This document shows positions 6,780 through 13,405 of a stretch of DNA of 13,871 nt, one piece after another. Both the position numbers and the translations under genes were made by a program. Under the pieces are notes generated by a model. The model had not been told where the DNA came from. It saw only the letters and a list, made by a program, of their open reading frames with translations, and did no database searches. Numbering within the stretch: position 1 is the first letter of the stretch; each line of letters starts with the position of its first letter. Origin of the DNA: UBA4064 sp050179135 (GTDB lineage Bacteria > Desulfobacterota > Desulfobacteria > Desulfobacterales > Desulfatirhabdiaceae); the NCBI GenBank assembly GCA_050179135.1, contig JBFXFK010000132.1, positions 1-13,871 of the forward strand, written 5' to 3'.

Positions 6780-8050
6780 ATTCCCTGTCCGATGAATCCA
6801 CCGTATCGGTCATTGGCATGGGCATGACCTTTGACGATCTGACCGCGCATCATCTGGAGATCATTCACCATGCCGATGTGCTGATCGCCGGCAAACGGCA
6901 CTTGGCCTGGTTTGCGGATCAGCCTGCCGAAAAAATCGAGATCACCCGAAATATTTCCAAGGTGATCGATTATATTCAGGCCAACCGATCCAGCCGGTCC
7001 ATTGTGGTTCTGGCCTCGGGAGATCCCCTGTTTCATGGCATCGGATCCACCCTGGTCCGGGCTGTCGGGCCGGAACATGTTCGGATATATCCCAACATCT
7101 CATCGGTTTGTGCGGCATTTGCCGAAATTGCCGAGCCCTGGCAGGATGCACGGATCATCAGTCTTCATGGCAAAACACTGGATGTTCAGGTCCTGAAAGC
7201 AATTCTGGCATCCGACCTCCTGGCCGTTCTGACAGACCCCCGCAACACCCCGAACCGGATCGCCGATTTTCTGCTTCAGCATGGGGTGTCCGATTATCGG
7301 ATGTGCATTCTGGAGCGGTTGGGCGCATCCGACAAGTCCATCGACTGGTACAGCCTGGAATCCGCCAGTGCCACAAATGCCGGCCATCCCAATATCGTGA
7401 TTCTGAAACGGCATGAAAACGCGCCACCAATTCGGCCCCTGTTTTTGGGAATGCCGGATTCGGCCTATGCCCATGAAGCCGGAATGATTACCAAGCCGGA
7501 AATCCGGGCGGTATCGGTTGCCCGGCTTCGACTGCTTCCCCATCATGTGATGTGGGATCTGGGGGCCGGCAGCGGGTCTGTGGCCATCGAGTCGAGTCTT
7601 CTGATCCATGACGGTGTCATTGTCGCCGTGGAACAAAAAGCCGAACGGGCAGCCCAGATTCGATTGAATGTTGAAACCTTCGGGGTCCGGAATGTCCTGG
7701 TCCGGGAAGGCGTTCTGCCGGATGCCCTGGACGGTCTTCCGGCCCCGGACCGGATTTTTATCGGCGGCGGGGGAAAACATCTGGACGCCATCCTGACCCG
7801 TGCATCGGCCTGCCTGAGACCTGGCGGGATCATCGTCATCAATACGGTGCTGCTCCAGAGCCTGAATATGGCGCTGACCGCTTTAAAAAACCTGGGATTT
7901 GTCACGACCGTCACCCAGATCCAGACATCCGGCAGCCGATCCATGCCCTGGGGCGACCGGATGGAGGCCCAAAATCTGGTATGGATCATTGCCGGGGAAT
8001 CCAAAATTGTGGGGAAAGAAGATAACGGACATGAACATGACAGAACATGA
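6776..8050 (+). CDS. cbiET: CbiE-CbiT fusion: cobalt-precorrin C5/C15-methyltransferase and decarboxylase (CobL-type)
   Basis: One 424-residue protein joins two enzymes. Residues about 1-215 are a CbiE tetrapyrrole methylase (VIGMGMTFDDLT, VVLASGDPLFHGIG at 77-90, YPNISSVCAAFAE) that methylates C5. Residues about 240-420 are a class I Rossmann methyltransferase like CbiT: PEIRAV at 241, DLGAGSGSVAIE at 261-272, then PDRIFIGGGG. This part methylates C15 and decarboxylates the acetate side chain at C12. Domain order equals CobL of the aerobic pathway, but the cluster (cbiD present, cbiA type) is anaerobic. It starts in the cbiD stop (ATGA at 6776) and overlaps cbiF by 20 bp. Confidence 0.93.
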   Translation: MNSLSDESTVSVIGMGMTFDDLTAHHLEIIHHADVLIAGKRHLAWFADQPAEKIEITRNISKVIDYIQANRSSRSIVVLASGDPLFHGIGSTLVRAVGPEHVRIYPNISSVCAAFAEIAEPWQDARIISLHGKTLDVQVLKAILASDLLAVLTDPRNTPNRIADFLLQHGVSDYRMCILERLGASDKSIDWYSLESASATNAGHPNIVILKRHENAPPIRPLFLGMPDSAYAHEAGMITKPEIRAVSVARLRLLPHHVMWDLGAGSGSVAIESSLLIHDGVIVAVEQKAERAAQIRLNVETFGVRNVLVREGVLPDALDGLPAPDRIFIGGGGKHLDAILTRASACLRPGGIIVINTVLLQSLNMALTALKNLGFVTTVTQIQTSGSRSMPWGDRMEAQNLVWIIAGESKIVGKEDNGHEHDRT

Positions 8051-8834
8051 AACACTGCCGCAGCGTCACCCGATCCTGTTCGTGGGTTCGGGTCCGGGTG
8101 ATCCGGACCTGATTACGGTCAAGGGGCAGAGTGCAATGGCCATTGCCGATACCATCCTGTATGCCGGATCACTGGTTCCGGAAGCGGTTTTGAAATGGGC
8201 CGGACCCGATGCCAAAAAATTGAGCAGCGCCTCACTCAATCTGGAAGACATCACCAATATCATGGCATCTGACTGGCAGGCGGGCAGGCGGGTGGTCCGG
8301 CTGCATACCGGAGACCCCAGCCTGTATGGCGCCATCGATGAGCAGATGATCGAGCTGGAAAAGCGGCAGATTCCCTATGCGGTCATCCCCGGTGTATCCG
8401 CGGCGTTTGCGGCCGCCGCAGCCATGGGAATTGAATACACCCTGCCGGAGGTCACCCAGACCCTGATTCTGACCCGGATGGCGGGCAGAACGCCGGTGCC
8501 GGAGATGGAATCCCTGGAGTCCCTTGCCAGGCATGGGGCATCCATGGCCATTTATCTGAGCATGGGCCAGATTCAGGCGGTTCAGGATATTCTGTCCCGG
8601 ACCTACGGGCCGGACATGTCCTGCGCCATTGCGTTTCGGGTATCACATCCGGATGAGACGATTTTTCGAATCCATGTAAAGGATCTGGCCAAAACCGCCG
8701 AACAGGCCAAATTGACCCGTCATGCCCTGATTATTGTGGGAAAAGCCCTGGAAGATCGGTCCGATGCGGCCGGGCCCAAGTCCCGGCTGTATGACCGGAA
8801 ATTTACACATGGATACCGGCAGGGCGGGGATTGA
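8031..8834 (+). CDS. cbiF: Cobalt-precorrin-4 C11-methyltransferase CbiF
   Basis: This S-adenosylmethionine-dependent methylase acts on C11 of cobalt-precorrin-4, upstream of the CbiD step. The 267-residue product has GSGPGDPDLIT (residues 19-29), YAGSLVPEAVL, HTGDPSLYGAIDEQM (92-106), VIPGVSAAFAAAAAMGIEYT, and LILTRMAGRTP, a combination typical of CbiF/CobM. ATG 8031 is chosen inside the end of cbiET; ATG 8037 is an alternative, and the open frame further upstream is not needed by homology. It is the last corrin gene of the operon. A gap of about 100 bp follows, with promoter-like sequence, so the operon may end here, although no clear terminator is seen. Confidence 0.92.
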   Translation: MNMTEHETLPQRHPILFVGSGPGDPDLITVKGQSAMAIADTILYAGSLVPEAVLKWAGPDAKKLSSASLNLEDITNIMASDWQAGRRVVRLHTGDPSLYGAIDEQMIELEKRQIPYAVIPGVSAAFAAAAAMGIEYTLPEVTQTLILTRMAGRTPVPEMESLESLARHGASMAIYLSMGQIQAVQDILSRTYGPDMSCAIAFRVSHPDETIFRIHVKDLAKTAEQAKLTRHALIIVGKALEDRSDAAGPKSRLYDRKFTHGYRQGGD

Positions 8835-8837
8835 TGT

Positions 8838-8867
8838 TTGACAATTGCATGTCGTTTTACTTGCAAT
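8838..8867 (+). promoter_or_regulatory. Possible promoter of the binding-protein gene
   Basis: A consensus -35 box TTGACA (8838-8843) is followed by an 18-bp spacer and a weak TGCAAT -10 box (8862-8867). ATTGCA (8844-8849) and TGCAAT (8862-8867) are inverted repeats, so a regulator could bind over the -10 element. The box lies 4 bp after the cbiF stop. Confidence 0.35.
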
Positions 8868-8937
8868 CCCGCCATGATCGTGGCAATAAATACCCATGAT
8901 GTTTTCCCAATTAACCCTGTCAGAAGGAGAGACACCA

Positions 8938-9711
8938 ATGAAAAAATGGATTCTGTTGGTTTTGATGGCGTGTATTTTGGGGGTATGTGCCCATGCAATG
9001 GCTGCCGAACAGCTTCGAATCGCCAACGAGGGCGAGTATCCGCCGTTCAATCTCACCAATGCAAAAGGTCAGTTGGAAGGCTTTGACATCGATATTGCCA
9101 ATGCCATCTGCAAGGCCATGAACGTGGAGCCTGTTTTTGTGGTTCAGGACTGGAACGGCATCATTCCGGGGCTTTTGGCCAAAAAATACGACTGCATCAT
9201 TTCCAGCATGTCCATTACCGATGAACGGAAAAAACAGGTCGATTTCACCGATCCCTATTATCAGGTACCGGCCCGTTTCGTGACCAAAAACGACTCCGGT
9301 CTGAAAATTTCTCCGGATGGGCTGAAAGGAAAACGGGTGGGTGTTCAGAAGGCCACCACATATGCCAATTATCTTGAAGGGGTTTACAGCGGTGTTGTCG
9401 AGATTGTCTATTACGACAATATCGAAAGCCACAACATGGATCTGGCAAACGGCCGTCTGGATGCGGTACTGGGCCAGGCCTATCTGATGGGGAAATGGCT
9501 TGAAACACCTGAGGCCAAGGGATTCGGGTTTGTGGGGGATCCGGTCACCGATGTCAAATATATCGGGCATGGCGCCGGTATTGCGGTGCGAAAGGAAGAT
9601 CAGAAATTGCGGGACAGAATCAATGCCGCCCTGCATCAGATCATTGCCGATGGCACCCATAAAAAAATTGCCGCCAAGTATTTTTCGTTTGATCTTTTGA
9701 AATACAAATAA
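8938..9711 (+). CDS. Periplasmic amino-acid-type ABC transporter substrate-binding protein
   Basis: This is a family 3 solute-binding protein (polar and basic amino acid type, similar in layout to ArtI/HisJ). The 257-residue product starts with a signal peptide: MKKW, a hydrophobic core to about residue 17, and a probable cleavage after AHA or AMA near residues 18-22. No proper lipobox is seen. Mature features are LRIANEGEYPPFN, GFDIDIANAICKAMN, DWNGIIPGLLAKKYDCIISS, MSITDERKKQVDFTDPYY, and a late GIAVRKEDQKLRDRINAAL. The start has a good site (AGAAGGAG) and excludes an upstream in-frame ATG at 8896. No permease or ATPase gene is adjacent, so transport partners must be elsewhere. The ligand cannot be told from sequence alone. 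The next gene is a peptidase-like amidohydrolase. Confidence 0.87.
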   Translation: MKKWILLVLMACILGVCAHAMAAEQLRIANEGEYPPFNLTNAKGQLEGFDIDIANAICKAMNVEPVFVVQDWNGIIPGLLAKKYDCIISSMSITDERKKQVDFTDPYYQVPARFVTKNDSGLKISPDGLKGKRVGVQKATTYANYLEGVYSGVVEIVYYDNIESHNMDLANGRLDAVLGQAYLMGKWLETPEAKGFGFVGDPVTDVKYIGHGAGIAVRKEDQKLRDRINAALHQIIADGTHKKIAAKYFSFDLLKYK

Positions 9712-9721
9712 CCGCATCAAC

Positions 9722-9763
9722 CGGGCGGTATTCATGCCCTTTTTGAACCGCCCGCCACTTTTT
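9722..9763 (+). terminator. Weak intrinsic terminator or attenuating hairpin
   Basis: CGGGCGGT (9722-9729) pairs exactly with ACCGCCCG (9747-9754) around a 17-nt loop. A short T5 run follows at 9759-9763, 4 nt after the stem. It lies between the binding-protein stop and the amidohydrolase start, so it may reduce read-through. It also makes an in-frame ATG at 9734, inside the loop, an unlikely start. Confidence 0.5.
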
Positions 9764-9778
9764 GGAGTACAACACACC

Positions 9779-11089
9779 ATGCGTCCCCAACCCGGCATTT
9801 ATCACAAAATGGTTCAGGAAGAAGTCAACCGGATTCAACCGGATATCCGCCGGATCAGTCAGGCCATTCATGCCCATCCCGAAATAGGCCTGCAGGAGCA
9901 TCGGGCCTGCCGGCTTCTGGTTGATGAAGCCAGAGCCGGCGGGTTTGAGGTTGAAACACCGGCAGCCGGAATGGAAACCGGCTTTGTCGCACAGTATCGC
10001 GCCAAAACCGATGGCCCCCGAATCGCCTTTTTGTGCGAGTATGACGCGCTTCCGGAACTGGGTCACGCCTGTGGGCACAATGTCATTGCGGCCGCATCCT
10101 TCGGGGCGGCAATGGCCCTGCGCCCCATTGTCTCCGAACTGGGCGGAACCATTTTTCTGATCGGGACCCCGGATGAAGAGGCATTCGGGGATGCATCCAA
10201 AGGCGGCAAGGTTGTGATGAGCCAGGCCGGTATCTTCGATTCCCTGGATGCGGCGTTCATGATGCATCCCACTGGCGGGAAAAATGCGGTCTGGCGCTAT
10301 GCCTTTCCATTAAAGGATTTTACGCTTCAGTTTGATGGCAGGCCGGCCCATTATACCCAGCCGGAAAAGGGAATCAATGCACTGGAAAGTCTTCTGACCT
10401 TTCTGAATGCGGTCAATGCCCTCAAGCGAAGCTGGTCCCCGTCCGTGATGCTGGCCTATACCATCACGGACGGCGGCGGCCCAAGCGCCATTACGGTTCC
10501 CAAACGGGCCAAAGCCCATTTCACCCTCAAGGCGTTTGATGTTGAATACCTGAATTCCCGGTTTGATCAGATACAAACCTGTGTGAAAGCCGTTTCGGAA
10601 ATCACCGGCGCCACCGGACACATTCGGGTTCTGGATGAATACCGGCATATGATCCCCAACCTGCATCTGGCAGCCAGCCTGTATCACCATATTCAATTGA
10701 TGGGTGAACCGGTGGAAAGCCCGATAGAATCCCAGCGGAAACTGGAACGGCAGACATATCCGGGCATTTCAACCGATTTTTCCGATGTCAGTTGGGTCGT
10801 ACCGGCCATACACGGGTATTGCAGCATTGGTGACCATAATCTGACTGCCCATACACCCGAATTTGCCAGAGCAGCCGGGGCCGAGCCCGGAAACACGGCC
10901 GCAATACTGGCTGCAAAGGCCATGGCACTGACCGCAGTGGACATGCTTTCTGACAAAACCTTTGCGCACGGTGTCAAAACCGAATTCCAGTCCTACCAAA
11001 GCAATCAGTTCTGCAATGTCCCGGGCATTCCGCCCGGGTATTTCCCGTTTCCGGAATCGTTTGTCAATTCCATCCGGAATGAGATGTGA
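9779..11089 (+). CDS. M20D-family metallo-amidohydrolase
   Basis: This is a cytoplasmic zinc-type amidohydrolase of peptidase family M20D (AbgB/PM20D2-like group) that would hydrolyse an acyl-amino acid or small peptide bond. The 436-residue product shows HAHPEIGLQE (residues 31-40), the metal-binding stretch EYDALPELGHACGHN (87-101), GTPDEEAFGDASKGG (129-143) with the catalytic glutamate pair, and MMHPTGG. The dimerisation insert has FDGRPAHYTQPEKGINALE, and a distal STDFSDVSW and GDHNLTAHTPEF close the active site. No signal peptide is seen. ATG 9779 is chosen over 9734, which lies in a hairpin; GGAG at 9764 is the likely ribosome site although spacing is long. Pairing with the binding protein suggests uptake followed by hydrolysis of one substrate class, which is inference. 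Confidence 0.88.
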   Translation: MRPQPGIYHKMVQEEVNRIQPDIRRISQAIHAHPEIGLQEHRACRLLVDEARAGGFEVETPAAGMETGFVAQYRAKTDGPRIAFLCEYDALPELGHACGHNVIAAASFGAAMALRPIVSELGGTIFLIGTPDEEAFGDASKGGKVVMSQAGIFDSLDAAFMMHPTGGKNAVWRYAFPLKDFTLQFDGRPAHYTQPEKGINALESLLTFLNAVNALKRSWSPSVMLAYTITDGGGPSAITVPKRAKAHFTLKAFDVEYLNSRFDQIQTCVKAVSEITGATGHIRVLDEYRHMIPNLHLAASLYHHIQLMGEPVESPIESQRKLERQTYPGISTDFSDVSWVVPAIHGYCSIGDHNLTAHTPEFARAAGAEPGNTAAILAAKAMALTAVDMLSDKTFAHGVKTEFQSYQSNQFCNVPGIPPGYFPFPESFVNSIRNEM

Positions 11090-11113
11090 GCATCGGCTGG
11101 GTAACAGCAGACA

Positions 11114-11318
11114 GGAAGCCCCTGGATATGCATGTCAATGATGTGAAACTGTCTGAAGAGGCATATCGTTGGTTATGCCGGACAGTCAAACAAACCGGAA
11201 TAACAGCCAATAAACAGGGTTTTCTCATTGACAGGATAAACCAGACAGTTCCTGTCCGACATTACGAATGCTGCCTCTGAGTTTTTCACATCATCGACAT
11301 GCATATCCAGGGACTTCC
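11114..11318. repeat. 205-bp element with 35-bp inverted arms
   Basis: The left arm 11114-11148 and right arm 11284-11318 are inverted complements in 33 of 35 positions (mismatches at 11119/11313 and 11137/11295). The core is CCCTGGATATGCATGTC. Weaker complementarity continues inward: GAGGCA at 11158 with TGCCTC at 11272, and CCGGACAG at 11178-11185 with CTGTCCGAC at 11252-11260. It begins 25 bp after the amidohydrolase stop and ends 65 bp before the next gene. No clear target-site duplication flanks it. It could be a MITE-like insertion or a large transcript hairpin. Confidence 0.75.
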
Positions 11319-11383
11319 ATACGCAATTGCGAGGAACCTGAAATCCGGGCAAACCTGCCCAAATAATCCGGAATCATTTCATC

Positions 11384-12199
11384 ATGCCAAAATTTCCAAA
11401 TGCCATGTCCATTTTCCAGCTTTTGGACAAATCCAACTGCCGGGACTGTGGTGAAAAAACATGTCTCGCGTTTGCCGGCGCCGTATTCACGGGCCGTCGC
11501 CAACTGTCCGAATGTCCCAGGCTGGACAAACAGATTATCGATGCCCATTCCGATGCGGATGCAGACCCCTTTGATGTGGAAAAAAACCGTGACGAATTCA
11601 TGGAATCGCTCAAACAGAAGATTGGCACAGTCGATCTGAAAGAAGCGGCGGACCGAACCGGTGGCCGGTATGAAAATGACCGGCTGATCGTCAAGGTATT
11701 GGGAAAGGATTTCGGTATCAACCGCGATGGCGTCATTTTTACCGATATTCATGTGAACGCCTGGGTGGCGGGCCCGTTTCTGCAATATGTTCTGCATGGA
11801 AAAGGTTTGACACCAACCGGCGACTGGCGGTCGCTCCGGGAGCTTGCCAACGGAAGGGAGATGTATCCCCTGTTTCAGAAGCGGTGTGAGGAATCCCTGA
11901 AACGGGTGGCCGATACCTATCCGGACCTGTTTGATGATATGGTGCATATCTTCAGCGGGAAACAGGTGGATGCAGAATTCCAGTCCGACATTTCGGTTGT
12001 GCTGTTGCCCCTTCCCAAAGTTCCGGTGATGGTGTGCTACTGGCTGCCGGATGAAGGCATGTCATCCAGCCTGAATGTTTTTTTTGACCAGACCGCCGAT
12101 AAAAATCTGGATATCGCCTCGATCTTCGGACTTGGGTCCGGTCTGGCCCAGATGTTCACCAAACTGGCGCAGCGGCATGGATTTGCGGCCATCCGGTAA
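11384..12199 (+). CDS. DUF3786 protein with N-terminal corrinoid-protein-type [4Fe-4S] domain
   Basis: The function is unknown. The 271-residue product has two parts. Residues about 10-50 hold Cys19, Cys22, Cys27 and Cys44, spaced C-x2-C-x4-C-x16-C within LLDKSNCRDCGEKTCLAFAG. This equals the [4Fe-4S] domain of the corrinoid iron-sulfur protein large subunit (CdhE/AcsC) and related FeS-domain proteins. Residues about 85-271 match what I know as DUF3786, including VCYWLPDEGMSSSLNVFFD and a C-terminal GLGSGLAQMFTKLAQRHG. No signal peptide or membrane segment is seen, so it is probably a cytoplasmic electron-transfer or cofactor-linked protein. ATG 11384 has only a weak ribosome site; ATG 11405 is possible and would keep all cysteines. 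A role in activating or reducing corrinoid proteins is suggested only by the motif and the nearby B12 operon. Confidence 0.8.
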   Translation: MPKFPNAMSIFQLLDKSNCRDCGEKTCLAFAGAVFTGRRQLSECPRLDKQIIDAHSDADADPFDVEKNRDEFMESLKQKIGTVDLKEAADRTGGRYENDRLIVKVLGKDFGINRDGVIFTDIHVNAWVAGPFLQYVLHGKGLTPTGDWRSLRELANGREMYPLFQKRCEESLKRVADTYPDLFDDMVHIFSGKQVDAEFQSDISVVLLPLPKVPVMVCYWLPDEGMSSSLNVFFDQTADKNLDIASIFGLGSGLAQMFTKLAQRHGFAAIR

Positions 12200-12268
12200 T
12201 GGACTCCGCACGAGGGTATTTCAAATTTCAGAGATTTCGGTTACATCGTTACCGTGAAAATGGAAAAA

Positions 12269-12303
12269 CAGAAGTCAGAATCCAGGATTCAGAATTCAGT
12301 AGA
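12269..12303 (+). repeat. Degenerate heptamer repeat (CAGAATT type)
   Basis: Five adjoining 7-mers read CAGAAGT, CAGAATC, CAGGATT, CAGAATT and CAGTAGA. The period is exactly seven with a conserved CAG start. It is non-coding and opens the repeat island after the DUF3786 gene. It is the same kind of tract as that at 4874-4908 but with a different consensus. Confidence 0.75.
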
Positions 12304-12314
12304 AAATCGGTAAA

Positions 12315-12375
12315 ATCATTTTCATATGTGCCGGTGAACCTCCTGGAATGATTCATGAACGTTTATCGTGAAAAT
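12315..12375 (+). repeat. 61-bp direct repeat, left copy
   Basis: This copy matches 12570-12630 at 49 of 61 positions without gaps. It runs from ATCATTTTCAT through GGAATGATTCATGA to TGAAAAT. The ends ATTTTCA and TGAAAAT are inverted repeats, and GAATGATTC is nearly palindromic. A fragment of its right end (CGTTACCGTGAAAAT) also occurs at 12247-12261. Confidence 0.75.
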
Positions 12376-12396
12376 GCAGTTAAAAATAGACATATA

Positions 12397-12559
12397 CCAT
12401 CAAGCTCCGTGGGAGCGACCTGTTTGTAGAATGACGCATAAAAATTTCCATCAAGCCCCGTAGGGGCGACCTGTTAATTCCGGTTACAGGCCGCTCCGAT
12501 GGAGCTTGATGGAAATAACGACATCAATTTCTACAAACAGGTCGCCCCTACGTGGCTTT
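12397..12559. repeat. Four REP-like palindromes in nested inverted order
   Basis: Four copies share an approximate consensus TTTCCATCAAGC, YCCGTRGGRGC, GACCTGTTTGTAGAAA, read in that order. Copy A is 12397-12431 (+), B 12445-12475 (+), C 12486-12516 (-) and D 12528-12559 (-). Each has a short internal hairpin, for example GCTCC-gtg-GGAGC at 12404-12416. B and C keep the CCATCAAG half, D keeps the TTTGTAGAAA half, and A keeps both. The A-B-C'-D' order lets B pair with C inside an outer A-D pairing. No protein-coding potential is seen. The family resembles intergenic REP/MITE-like repeats; I cannot name it with certainty. Confidence 0.8.
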
Positions 12560-12569
12560 TTCGGAAGAT

Positions 12570-12630
12570 ATCATTTTCATTCCTGGGGGTGAAACATCAG
12601 GAATGATTCATGAGCGTTTACCATGAAAAT
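12570..12630 (+). repeat. 61-bp direct repeat, right copy
   Basis: This is the partner of 12315-12375, in the same orientation, placed just after the last REP-like copy so that the two copies bracket the array. Its termini ATTTTCAT and ATGAAAAT are an 8-bp perfect inverted repeat. Confidence 0.75.
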
Positions 12631-12673
12631 CGTATCAGGGTGCAGAATGATCCAATGAATGATTAACCCAAAC

Positions 12674-12696
12674 GATTCCGGAAGGGAATCTATTAT
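12674..12696 (+). promoter_or_regulatory. Possible -10 box with adjacent inverted repeat
   Basis: GATTCC (12674-12679) and GGAATC (12685-12690) are perfect inverted repeats, immediately followed by TATTAT (12691-12696), a -10-like box 38 bp before the flavoprotein start. No good -35 box is found at normal spacing, so this is a weak promoter or operator candidate. Confidence 0.3.
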
Positions 12697-12733
12697 AAAC
12701 CCATAACCCAGTAAAAAAGAGGAGTATTGTCCC

Positions 12734-13330
12734 ATGAAAATTGTTGGCATTGCATGCAGTCCCAGAAAAGGGAAAACCACGGCACTCGCATTGGAAGAAT
12801 GCCTGAAGGCTGTTCAGGCAGCCGTACCCGCCATGCAGACCGAATTGCTGGAATTGGCCGATTACAAATTCAACGGATGTGTGGCCTGCGGGAAATGCGC
12901 CAAGGAGTTTGAATGCAGCCAGAAAGACGATTTCAGCCAGCTCATTCCCGCCCTGGATGATCCGGCCCTGGCCGGAATCATTGTCGCCACCCCGGTGTAT
13001 CTGGGCAGCATGACATCCCAGTGCAAGGCATTTCTGGATCGGTGCGTCATGTTTCGACGGAACGGATTCCGCCTCCGGAACAAGGTTGGTGGCGTCATCG
13101 CCGTGGGTGGTGTCCGAAATGGTGGTCAGTCACTGACCATCCAGGCCGTTCACGCCGCCATGCTGGTCCAGGACATGATTGTGGTCGGAGACGGGCAGCC
13201 GACCGCCCATTTTGGCGGCACGGTCTGGAGCGGCCATCCGGACGGGGTTGCCGGTGACACCTTCGGCATGCAGACGGTTCAGAATCTGGGAAAACGCGTG
13301 GCGGAACTGGCGGCCAAAATACACGGATAA
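12734..13330 (+). CDS. Iron-sulfur flavoprotein (NADPH-dependent FMN reductase family)
   Basis: This is a flavodoxin-fold redox protein expected to bind FMN and one [4Fe-4S] cluster and to carry electrons in the cytoplasm. The 198-residue product starts with the strand KIVGIACSPRKGKTTAL, whose SPRKGKT loop fits the FMN phosphate site. Cys49, Cys52, Cys55 and Cys61 (C-x2-C-x2-C-x5-C, in GCVACGKCAKEFEC) match the compact cluster motif of the archaeal iron-sulfur flavoproteins. ATPVYLGSMTSQCKAFLDR is the typical second flavin loop. A good ribosome site (GAGGAG, 12719-12724) precedes the ATG. It stands alone after the repeat island, with a convergent gene downstream. Its electron partner is not evident; the DUF3786 Fe-S protein upstream is a candidate by proximity only. 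Confidence 0.88.
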   Translation: MKIVGIACSPRKGKTTALALEECLKAVQAAVPAMQTELLELADYKFNGCVACGKCAKEFECSQKDDFSQLIPALDDPALAGIIVATPVYLGSMTSQCKAFLDRCVMFRRNGFRLRNKVGGVIAVGGVRNGGQSLTIQAVHAAMLVQDMIVVGDGQPTAHFGGTVWSGHPDGVAGDTFGMQTVQNLGKRVAELAAKIHG

Positions 13331-13371
13331 GCCGGACCAGGATCTCTCGAACCGGTTCCGTGCAAACCTGA

Positions 13372-13405
13372 GGGAAGAGCCATTGAATTTTTCACGGTTC
13401 TTCCC
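13372..13405. terminator. Hairpin between convergent genes
   Basis: GGGAAGAGCC (13372-13381) pairs with GGTTCTTCCC (13396-13405), 10 bp with one G-U pair and a 14-nt loop. It lies between the convergent flavoprotein gene and the minus-strand gene and overlaps the end of the latter. There is no T-run after the stem on either strand, so termination is uncertain. A separate perfect palindrome GAACCGGTTC lies at 13349-13358. Confidence 0.3.

Noticed and set aside
9734..9778. ATG 9734 as the amidohydrolase start
   Set aside because: It is inside the loop of an inverted repeat, before the likely ribosome site, and encodes a non-conserved extension.
11086..11280. 64-codon frame starting GTG, overlapping the amidohydrolase stop
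   Set aside because: Most of it lies within the 205-bp palindromic element, it has no recognisable motif, and the frame is explained by chance. A real small protein cannot be fully excluded.
12397..12559. CRISPR array
   Set aside because: The copies are in opposite orientations, differ in length and sequence, and spacers are short and uneven. No cas genes are present.
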